Shown: in pieces, positions 6,629-13,617 of the stretch
How the letters are laid out: each line of letters begins with the position of its first letter
How positions within the stretch are numbered: position 1 is the stretch's first letter
Origin: Streptomyces canus
Lineage (GTDB): Bacteria; Actinomycetota; Actinomycetes; Streptomycetales; Streptomycetaceae
Reading direction: 5' to 3'
NCBI RefSeq assembly: GCF_041435015.1
Contig: NZ_CP107989.1
Coordinates: forward strand, 10,044,001-10,108,000
DNA: 64,000 nucleotides
Notes under the pieces: generated by a model
What the model was told of the DNA's origin: nothing
Seen by the model: the letters and a program-made list of their open reading frames with translations, nothing else
Database searches by the model: none
Made by a program: the position numbers and the translations under genes

Positions 6629-8170
6629 TCAGATGATGCGGTAGGGCCCCCAGCCGGTGCCTGCCTGGTAGCGGGTGCCGAGGGTTTCCATGCCGGGCTT
6701 TCCGGTGCCGGGGTAGACCCACAGCGTGTTGTCGGACGCCTGACGGGAGAGCACGTCGGTGAGCCCGTCACCGTTGTAGTCCCCGGTGCGGACGGCGTTC
6801 TGGGTCTGCCAGCTCCTGCCGACCTGGTAGCGGGTACCGAAGGCACCCCCGCTCGCCTTTCCGGTGCCGGGGTAGACCCACAGCGTGCCGTCGGACGCCT
6901 GACGGGACAGCACGTCGGGGCGCCCGTCGTTGTTGAGGTCGCCGGTGGTGATGATGTCCTGGCTCTTCCAGCCGGTGCCGACCTGGTAGCGCGTGCCGAG
7001 GGTTTCCATGCCGGGCTTTCCGGTGCCGGGGTAGACCCACAGCGTGCCGTCGGACGCCTGGCGGGTCAGTACGTCGGTGAGACCGTCGGTGTTGAAGTCC
7101 CCGGTGCGGGTGACGTCCTGGGTCTGCCAGCTCCTGCCGACCTGGTAGCGGGTGGCGAAGGCTTCCATGCCGGGCTTTCCGGTGCCGGGGTAGACCCACA
7201 GCGTGCCGTCCGACGCCTGGCGGGACAGCAGGTCGCCGATGCCGTCGTTGTTGAGGTCTCCGACGGTGACGGCGTTCTGGCTCTGCCAGCTGGTGCCGGC
7301 CTGGAAGCGGGGGCCGAAGGTGCTGCCGCTCGCCTTTCCGGTGCCGGGGTAGATCCACAGAACGCCGTCGTCCTTGATGGCCGCGAGGTCGGCCTTGCCG
7401 TCATCCGTGAGGTCGTCCGGGTTGCGGGAGATCGCGTACGCGACCCAGTCGCTGATGTCGTCGACCCGGGTGTCGACGGCACCGGTACGAGTCTCGGCGG
7501 GATCGTTTCCGAGACATCCGCCCTGCCAGGAACGGGAGTTGACGGCGACGAGTTCCGTGGTGCCGTTGACGGTGCGCAGGGCGGGGCCGCCGGCGTCGCC
7601 CTTGCAGACGGTCGCGGTGTCGGAGCCGTTCAGGTCCACTGTCGTGTCCGCGGTGGAGGCGACGGTGAACGTACCGGTGTGGAGCTTGTCGGGTACCCAT
7701 TCGGTCCTGGTGCGTCCGAATCCGGCCTTCACCAGCTCGTCACCCGCGGCGGCGGGCGTGGTGGCCAGCCGGACCGGCGTGATGCTCGGATCGGTGATCC
7801 TGGCGGCGAGTTTGACGAGCACCAGATCCCGGTCGGCATGGGGGACGAGCCGGATGGCCGGCAGGACGCTGCCGCTGGTCTGCGTCAGGTCGGTGCGGCC
7901 GACGGTGACGGTGGTGGTGACGGCGGGCCTGCCCGCGGGGGGCTTGCCGTCCGCGGCGAAGCAGGTGGCCGCGGTCAGGACCCACTGCGGGTCGACGAGG
8001 GTGCCGGTGCAGGCACTCTGCTCGCCGACGTTGATCTTGGCGACGTAGTTCAACTGCGCCGGGGCGTCCGCTCCGGTGAGCGCGGTGGCGTCGGCGGAGC
8101 TCAGGGCGACGGGGGCCGCGACCAGCGCAGCGGCCAACGCGGCGAGACGGGGGCGTCTGGAGAGGTGCAT
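6629..8170 (-). CDS. Secreted trypsin-fold pseudoprotease with FG-GAP/VCBS repeats (left copy)
   Basis: A 513-residue secreted protein. Residues 1-30 form a signal peptide; about 38-245 form a chymotrypsin-fold domain; about 250-513 hold five repeats around GDLNNDGIGDLL and DGTLWVYPGTGKPG, FG-GAP/VCBS-type blades. The catalytic His is Thr69 (LTAATCF for LTAAHC) and the catalytic Ser is Ala193 (CKGDAGGP for GDSGGP), while Asp115 remains. By family knowledge it should not be an active serine protease and may be a binding or scaffold protein. It follows the small secreted gene by 86 bases on the same strand and probably shares its promoter. A divergent paralogue lies at 13614-15830. Confidence 0.88.
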   Translation of the reverse strand: MHLSRRPRLAALAAALVAAPVALSSADATALTGADAPAQLNYVAKINVGEQSACTGTLVDPQWVLTAATCFAADGKPPAGRPAVTTTVTVGRTDLTQTSGSVLPAIRLVPHADRDLVLVKLAARITDPSITPVRLATTPAAAGDELVKAGFGRTRTEWVPDKLHTGTFTVASTADTTVDLNGSDTATVCKGDAGGPALRTVNGTTELVAVNSRSWQGGCLGNDPAETRTGAVDTRVDDISDWVAYAISRNPDDLTDDGKADLAAIKDDGVLWIYPGTGKASGSTFGPRFQAGTSWQSQNAVTVGDLNNDGIGDLLSRQASDGTLWVYPGTGKPGMEAFATRYQVGRSWQTQDVTRTGDFNTDGLTDVLTRQASDGTLWVYPGTGKPGMETLGTRYQVGTGWKSQDIITTGDLNNDGRPDVLSRQASDGTLWVYPGTGKASGGAFGTRYQVGRSWQTQNAVRTGDYNGDGLTDVLSRQASDNTLWVYPGTGKPGMETLGTRYQAGTGWGPYRII

Positions 8171-8256
8171 GAACGTGGATTCCTAGTCACGAGGGCTGCG
8201 CGTCCTGTGGGGCACCGGACCGCGCAGCGGTGAGCATGGCGGGTGTCGGCCTGGGG

Positions 8257-8799
8257 CTACTTGGAGGACCTGATCTCCAGGAGTGTGAACTCACGGCCCT
8301 GTTCGTCCGTGCTCTCGCCCACCGGGGTCCAGGCGTTCTTGGCGATGTCGTACGTCGTCTCCTCGGTGCCGACCGTCATGTCGACCTCGGTCGTGTAGTC
8401 GTTGCCGCGGACGAGGTAGACCGACGGCAACTCCAGGGTCAGCCAGCCCGAGTTGCCCTTGACGTCGAAACACACCTTGCTCTTGTCGCGCGCCTGGACC
8501 TCCAACTGACCGGTGCCGCTCGCGCAGTCGGCGAGTGTGATGTGGCCGTCGCCGCGCTTGAGCAGGATGTTCTTCTCGGCCAGGATCTTGTCCGCCTGCG
8601 GATAACCGAAGTCCTCCACCGCATAACCGGGGGCGCCCTCCGCGACCAGTGCGGTGGGGCTCGTCTGCTGCGACGCCCCGCCGGGAATGCCCGTGGCCGC
8701 CATGATCCAGGCCAGGGCGCCGACCCCGGCCGCACCCAGGGCGCGCAGCGCAAGCCGCCTGCGCCGCGGTTGCGCGGACGTTCTGTTGTATTTCCTCAT
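8257..8799 (-). CDS. Small secreted protein of unknown function (left copy)
   Basis: A 180-residue protein with an Arg-rich signal region (RRRRLALRALGAAGVGALAW) and a mature part starting near GYAVEDFGYPQADKILAEK. It contains two Cys (LADCASG, KVCFDVK) that could form a disulfide, and ends FTLLEIRSSK. No enzymatic motif is seen; I recall similar uncharacterised secreted proteins in Streptomyces. GGGGGA six bases before the ATG at 8799 supports that start over an upstream TTG. About 121 residues are identical to the right copy, whereas the signal peptide and linker differ. It is first in a two-gene unit with the pseudoprotease. Confidence 0.85.
   Translation of the reverse strand: MRKYNRTSAQPRRRRLALRALGAAGVGALAWIMAATGIPGGASQQTSPTALVAEGAPGYAVEDFGYPQADKILAEKNILLKRGDGHITLADCASGTGQLEVQARDKSKVCFDVKGNSGWLTLELPSVYLVRGNDYTTEVDMTVGTEETTYDIAKNAWTPVGESTDEQGREFTLLEIRSSK
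8269..8631 (-). repeat. 363-bp inverted repeat, left arm
   Basis: This segment, read on the minus strand, matches 13243-13605 on the plus strand over 363 bases with one difference seen (8284 versus 13590). It covers nearly all the mature coding part of the small secreted gene. Homology stops sharply at both ends, inside the coding sequences. Confidence 0.95.
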
Positions 8800-8925
8800 T
8801 GCATCCCCCAAGTTCGTCGCCTACGGCCGGATGCTCATCACCGGGCGTGAATTCGGGTGCACAGGAATGCGATATCGACATCGCTCCGCCGGGTATGCCC
8901 CCAACTCCTGTGGAAAGCAGTCCCC

Positions 8926-8948
8926 GTACCTCTCGCAGCGAGAGGTAC
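8926..8948. promoter_or_regulatory. 23-bp palindrome upstream of left secreted unit
   Basis: Perfect 11-base arms, GTACCTCTCGC and its complement, flank a single central A. It lies about 127 bases before the ATG at 8799 on the minus strand, in a 380-base interval with no gene, so it could be a regulator binding site. The rest of 8800-9180 shows nothing recognisable. Confidence 0.5.
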
Positions 8949-9180
8949 CCCCGTCTCGGTAATCGTCATCCGCGTCGCCATATCAACATGAAGTGACACC
9001 CAGGTCGAGTGCCTAGAAGCGTGCGTAAAGCGACATTCTTCGTTGATGTTTCGTGATCCGTGCCACACTCCGCAAAGGTTGTGCCGGAGGCTGTGAAGGA
9101 TCGGTGAATGCCTCTCGACGGCCCGTCAGAAGTTGCAATTTCAATGGAAGTTGGAGAGTGAGGTTCGTTGAGAGCCCGGG

Positions 9181-9215
9181 GACCGGGCGGCACCTATGTG
9201 CGGTGCCGCCCGGTC
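9181..9215 (-). terminator. Strong hairpin terminator after ALF-repeat gene
   Basis: Arms 9181-9194 and 9202-9215 pair perfectly over 14 G/C-rich bases with a 7-base loop. The hairpin starts 8 bases after the stop of the minus-strand gene ending at 9223. Confidence 0.85.
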
Positions 9216-9222
9216 GCCTGAG

Positions 9223-12200
9223 TCAGAACATCGAAGAGAGGCCGCTGGTGATCGAGGAGACGAGTTCCTTTCCTTCCTCGGCGACCTCCTTCACCACGGG
9301 AGCCACCCTCTTGGCGACGGGAGTGATCCACTTGGACTGGCCGTAGGTGACCAGGCTCAGCGCGGTGCCGGCCGCGGCCCACATGAACTCGCTGCTGGTG
9401 AAGCCGTGTTCGATGCCGGTGAACAGGGTGCTCAACGCGCCGGCGCCCATCGCTATGCCGCCGAAGATCGCTGCGGCCGGCACACCGACCACGGCGAACG
9501 GGGGGAAGACGAGGCTGGCGACTCCCAGGCCGGCGGAGATGAGTCCCGCGCCGACGCTGACGTAGCTGAAGGCATCGGCCCACCAGCCCGCGTCGGAGTA
9601 CCACGCGTCGTTGTCGCCGCCGCTGCCGTTCTGGTTGACGTCGTCGTTGGTGTCGCTGTCGGCCGGGTTGTGGCCGTTGTCCCGGTCCTGCTGTGCCTTC
9701 TCGGCCGCCTCGCGGGCGGCCTCGCGGGCCTCCGCCTGGCGCTTCTGGACGACGATGGCGCGTGCCTGGTTCGCCGCGGCGGCGGCCGTGGCCGCGTCCC
9801 GGCCCGCTTCGAGCGCGGACTGGCGGGCGCCGGCCGCGGACTGCTGGGCGCTGTAGGCGGAGGCCAGGGCCGAACGGGCGGCGTCGATCGCCTTGTTCGC
9901 GGAGTAGTTGGCCGACCGGGAGGCGGTCCGCGCTGTCGAGGCGGCGGCCGAGGCCTTGTTCGCGGAGGCCTGTGCGTCGGCGGCCGACTTGTCCGCCGCA
10001 TCGGCGTTCTGCCGGGCCTGGTCGGAGTACTGGCCGGCCTTCGTGCCCGCGGCGATGGCCTTGTCCGCCCATTCCTGGGCCTCCGCGGCGGCGTTGCGGG
10101 CGGTCGCCGCCACCTGCGACGCCAGGGCGGCGGTCTGCTGCGCGGTGTAGGCGGTCTTGGCCGCGGCGGCGATGGCCCCCTGGATCGCGGCGACGTGGGT
10201 GGCGGCGTCGTGGTCCAGCTGGGCCGCGGCGTACTGCACGACCTGGACGAAGTTCCGGCGCATCCACGTCGGCCCCTCCAGGGCGACGTCCCCGTATGCC
10301 TTGGTGTAGTCGCCGCCGTTCGCCACCGAGGTGGCCGTCTCGACCGCGTCGTCCTCCCGTACGGCGGCGGGGTAGGTGCGGTCGAAGAAGTCCTGCAACG
10401 CCTCCGGGGTGTTCTTGTCCAGTGCGTCGTTGGCCGCCTTGGTGACGGCCTTGCCGGGCTTCTGGTCGAGGATGCGGCCGATTTGCACCCGGTTGTCGTC
10501 CTGCGAGGCCCGGATCACCCCGGAGGTCAGGAAGTCCCCGATCGCCGTGGCACTGCCGCTGTCCAGCGCGGCCAGTGCCGCCTTGGCGATGGCGGGGTTG
10601 GACACCTGGGCGATGTAGAGGACGGTCTCCCGGTCGTCCTGGTTCTGCGCGACGGCCCGGTCGAGGTCGATCCAGGAGAAGACGTCGTCGTCGCTGCCGG
10701 ACAGCGCGAACTGGGCGGCCTCCCGTGTCCACGCTCCCTTGGCCTCCAGCAGCCCGGTCGCGGCCTTGCGGCCCAGGGTCGAGGCGAGGGACAGGTCGCC
10801 GTCTGTGAAGAGGGCCTTCTCGGCCGCGCTGATCAGGTCCTTGAGCGCTTGATCGGTCTGTGCTTCCTGGGCCCGCTTGTTCGCGTACTCGGCCTGCTGC
10901 TGGGCCTCGATCTCGGCCAGCAGCCGGGCCTCGTCCAGGCCCTGGAGCCGTTCCTGCTCCAGGCGCGCGAGTTCCGCCTCCCGCGCCGCCTTGGCGACGG
11001 CGATGGCATCCGTGACGGCCTGGGTGGCCGTGTCGGCGGCCTTGACTGCCTCGCCGGCGTGGGCGGTGGACTTGTTCGCGAAGTCGATGGCCTTGCCCGC
11101 GTTCGCCACGGCCTCGTCGACGGCGGCGGCCGCCTTCTCGGCGTGGGCGGCGGCGGAGTTGGCGGCATCCCGTGCGGTGCTCGCCGCCTTCGCGGCCGTG
11201 TTGGCCAGGGCCTGCGCGGTGGAGGCGGCGTTCGTGGCGCGGTTGGCGGCAGCGGAGGCGATGGCGGCCTGGCGCTTGGCCTCGGCGGCCTGCGACTGGG
11301 CGACGCCGGACGCGGCCGCTGCCTGAGCGGAGGCGGCAGCCGCGGCCGCGGAGTTGCGAGCTGCGGAGGCGGCGGAGGAACTGGCGCTGACGGACTGCGC
11401 GCAGGCGGCCCGCGCGTAGTCGGCGGCCTTGGCCGCGGAACGCGCCTTCGCGGCGGAGTTGCGGGCGGCGACCGCCGCGTCCTTGGCGGCCTGGGTCTTG
11501 CTCGCGTCCTTGGAGGCCGCGATAGCCGCGTTGTAGGCCCGGGACGCGGCGCCGCCGGCGGCGGACGCGGCCTGGGAGGCGGCGGTGGCCGCCCAGGAGG
11601 CGCGACGGGAGGCGTTCACGGCCGCGTTGGAGGCGTTGATGGCGATCCGGGCGGCGTTCGCGGCCCCCGAGGCCGCACTGGCCGCCTTGCGGGCCGCGGC
11701 CGCGGACTTCTGTACGTCCTCCTTGGCGGCCTCAGCCTCGGCCGCGGCCTTCTCCGCCGCCTTCTTCGCCTCGGCCGCGGCGGCCTGGGCCCGCTCGGAC
11801 GCCTCGACGGCCAGGTCGGTCTCGGCCTGGGCACGCTTGCCCTCCCGGTCGACGACCGCGACGAGTTCCTCGATGGTCGCCGACTCCTGGTCGCGCGCGC
11901 GGGCGATGTGCTGGCCGGTGTCGAGGAACCACTGGATGTCCGTGGCGGAGCCGTTCAGGGCGCGGTTGGCGTACTTCTGCACCTCCGGCCCGGTGTTGAC
12001 CAGCATGGCGGAGACCTGGAGCTTCGAGTCCTCCAGGCGGGCGGTGTACTGGCCCTCCGTCAGGAAGGCCTCCAGCGCCGAGCGCGTGCCCGTGTCCAGA
12101 GCGGCGGACGCCTTGCGCTGGACCGCCTTTCCGCCGGTGGCCGACAGGATGGCGGTCGCCACCCGGAGGTCTTCCAGGAGCGCCGAATCGTAACCGTCCT

Positions 12201-12588
12201 CGAGGAAGGCCGCGATGGCGCTGTCGCCGTTGTCGAGAGCGGCGACGGCCTCACGGCGCAGGCCCTTTCCGGAGCGGGCGAGGCAGCTGGCGATCGCGAC
12301 GCGGTTGTCCTCCGTCGTCACCGTCGGCAGGGTTTGGCCGAGGAAGACCTGGATGTCGGCATCGGTGCCGAAGAGTGCGTCGGCCGCCGCCGCCTTGGTG
12401 GCCCTGCCACCGGTCATCCAGGCCTTGACCACCTTGGCCCGGTCGGTGTTCGGCAGGGTGAGCGGATCGGGCGTCGCCGTCTCGGCAGCGCGGGCCACGG
12501 GGGTCCACGCCAGGGGTGCGGCGGCGACGGCTGTGACGGTGGCGAGCGAGCCGAGAAGCCGTCTGCGACTCCAGAAAATCGTCTGCAT
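9223..12588 (-). CDS. Giant secreted ALF-repeat, Ala-rich coiled-coil protein
   Basis: A 1,121-residue protein. The N-terminus MQTIFWSRRRLLGSLATVTA is a Tat-like (twin/triple Arg) signal ending near ARAAE. Residues about 45-285 hold ALF-type repeats (for example RREAVAALDNGDSAIAAFLE), recurring near 660-860. The rest is extremely Ala-rich and likely long coiled coil. Near the C-terminus a hydrophobic Gly/Ala stretch (GAGLISAGLGVASLVFPPFA and onward) could insert into a membrane. The ATG at 12588 is preceded by GAGGA and gives a clean signal peptide; in-frame starts further upstream would bury it. Function unknown; the architecture suggests an elongated extracellular structural or effector protein. 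It lies between two outward-facing paralogous units. Confidence 0.85.
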   Translation of the reverse strand: MQTIFWSRRRLLGSLATVTAVAAAPLAWTPVARAAETATPDPLTLPNTDRAKVVKAWMTGGRATKAAAADALFGTDADIQVFLGQTLPTVTTEDNRVAIASCLARSGKGLRREAVAALDNGDSAIAAFLEDGYDSALLEDLRVATAILSATGGKAVQRKASAALDTGTRSALEAFLTEGQYTARLEDSKLQVSAMLVNTGPEVQKYANRALNGSATDIQWFLDTGQHIARARDQESATIEELVAVVDREGKRAQAETDLAVEASERAQAAAAEAKKAAEKAAAEAEAAKEDVQKSAAAARKAASAASGAANAARIAINASNAAVNASRRASWAATAASQAASAAGGAASRAYNAAIAASKDASKTQAAKDAAVAARNSAAKARSAAKAADYARAACAQSVSASSSAASAARNSAAAAAASAQAAAASGVAQSQAAEAKRQAAIASAAANRATNAASTAQALANTAAKAASTARDAANSAAAHAEKAAAAVDEAVANAGKAIDFANKSTAHAGEAVKAADTATQAVTDAIAVAKAAREAELARLEQERLQGLDEARLLAEIEAQQQAEYANKRAQEAQTDQALKDLISAAEKALFTDGDLSLASTLGRKAATGLLEAKGAWTREAAQFALSGSDDDVFSWIDLDRAVAQNQDDRETVLYIAQVSNPAIAKAALAALDSGSATAIGDFLTSGVIRASQDDNRVQIGRILDQKPGKAVTKAANDALDKNTPEALQDFFDRTYPAAVREDDAVETATSVANGGDYTKAYGDVALEGPTWMRRNFVQVVQYAAAQLDHDAATHVAAIQGAIAAAAKTAYTAQQTAALASQVAATARNAAAEAQEWADKAIAAGTKAGQYSDQARQNADAADKSAADAQASANKASAAASTARTASRSANYSANKAIDAARSALASAYSAQQSAAGARQSALEAGRDAATAAAAANQARAIVVQKRQAEAREAAREAAEKAQQDRDNGHNPADSDTNDDVNQNGSGGDNDAWYSDAGWWADAFSYVSVGAGLISAGLGVASLVFPPFAVVGVPAAAIFGGIAMGAGALSTLFTGIEHGFTSSEFMWAAAGTALSLVTYGQSKWITPVAKRVAPVVKEVAEEGKELVSSITSGLSSMF

Positions 12589-13053
12589 AGAAAGTTGTCC
12601 TCGTGGTTTCTGCCGGCGAGGCAGATCGGCGATCACTGACACGGCAGGCTTCCCCCGCATGGCCGGGCAGTCATGTGTGGCACCGGTGAGGCGTATGCGT
12701 TGCCTGCGCAATGACGTGACCATACCAACGCAGGCGCACCGGGCAATCAATTTGGCGCCGTGAATTAAATCCATCTCGCGTGAAAGGTGCCCCAGCTTCG
12801 TTACCGCTTCTTTATAAGGGTCGGTACAACCCTTCCGGGAGTGTGGCGAGGGTCACAGGGGACCATCAACTGTCGTCCGTTTTATGGCCGTTGGCGGAGT
12901 GGACAAGCCGGGAGAAGCGAGGTGGCATGTGGGAGGCAAAGCGACCCCCGGGGCCCGGGGTGAGCTCTTTGTGCGGGGGAAAAGCGATTCCTTCACGCCT
13001 GCCCTGAACCACGTTACGGATTTCTTTTAATAAGCAACGAGTTGAGGAAAGTG
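12589..13053. other. Divergent intergenic region of ALF-repeat and right secreted genes
   Basis: These 465 bases separate the ALF-repeat start from the right small secreted gene and must hold both promoters. Its AT content rises near 12770-12830 and 13010-13040. No gene is supported, and the 23-bp palindrome seen upstream of the left unit has no evident counterpart here. Confidence 0.5.
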
Positions 13054-13617
13054 ATGAAGTCGCGCACCACATTTGCCGTGAAGCCGCGCCCCTTTGCGGC
13101 GCAGACACGGCGCGGAAGATTTCTGGCCCGCGCCGTGGGCGCGGCAACCGTCGGCGCCCTGGCATGGACCGGCCTGGCGGCCGGGCTGCCCGGAGGATCC
13201 CACGCCGAGGCCGGCACTGCCACGACCGTCGCGGACAGCGCTCCCGGTTATGCGGTGGAGGACTTCGGTTATCCGCAGGCGGACAAGATCCTGGCCGAGA
13301 AGAACATCCTGCTCAAGCGCGGCGACGGCCACATCACACTCGCCGACTGCGCGAGCGGCACCGGTCAGTTGGAGGTCCAGGCGCGCGACAAGAGCAAGGT
13401 GTGTTTCGACGTCAAGGGCAACTCGGGCTGGCTGACCCTGGAGTTGCCGTCGGTCTACCTCGTCCGCGGCAACGACTACACGACCGAGGTCGACATGACG
13501 GTCGGCACCGAGGAGACGACGTACGACATCGCCAAGAACGCCTGGACCCCGGTGGGCGAGAGCACGGACGAACAGGGCCGTGAGTTCACGCTCCTGGAGA
13601 TCAGGAGCACCAAGTGA
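13054..13617 (+). CDS. Small secreted protein of unknown function (right copy)
   Basis: A 187-residue paralogue of the protein at 8257-8799. Its signal region (RRGRFLARAVGAATVGALAW) and linker differ, but from GYAVEDFGYPQ to LLEIRS the residues are identical to the left copy. GAGG about six bases before the ATG at 13054 supports that start; TTG 13042 and GTG 13051 are in-frame alternatives. Its stop overlaps the GTG start of the adjacent pseudoprotease (GTGA), so the two proteins are translationally coupled and probably act together. The near-identical coding DNA beside diverged flanks indicates recent gene conversion or duplication. Confidence 0.85.
   Translation: MKSRTTFAVKPRPFAAQTRRGRFLARAVGAATVGALAWTGLAAGLPGGSHAEAGTATTVADSAPGYAVEDFGYPQADKILAEKNILLKRGDGHITLADCASGTGQLEVQARDKSKVCFDVKGNSGWLTLELPSVYLVRGNDYTTEVDMTVGTEETTYDIAKNAWTPVGESTDEQGREFTLLEIRSTK
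13243..13605 (+). repeat. 363-bp inverted repeat, right arm
   Basis: Right partner of the repeat at 8269-8631, in opposite orientation, 362 of 363 bases matching by eye. The arms enclose 4.6 kb containing the ALF-repeat gene plus the promoters and signal-peptide codons of both small secreted genes. Confidence 0.95.

Noticed and set aside
6640..7350. Tandem DNA repeat as a mobile or regulatory repeat array
   Set aside because: The periodicity is the coding sequence of five FG-GAP/VCBS-type blades, explained by protein repeats.
9196..12639. 1,147-codon open frame on the plus strand opposite the ALF-repeat gene
   Set aside because: Gly/Val/Arg-rich translation with no domains; it mirrors the Ala-rich codons of the real minus-strand gene.
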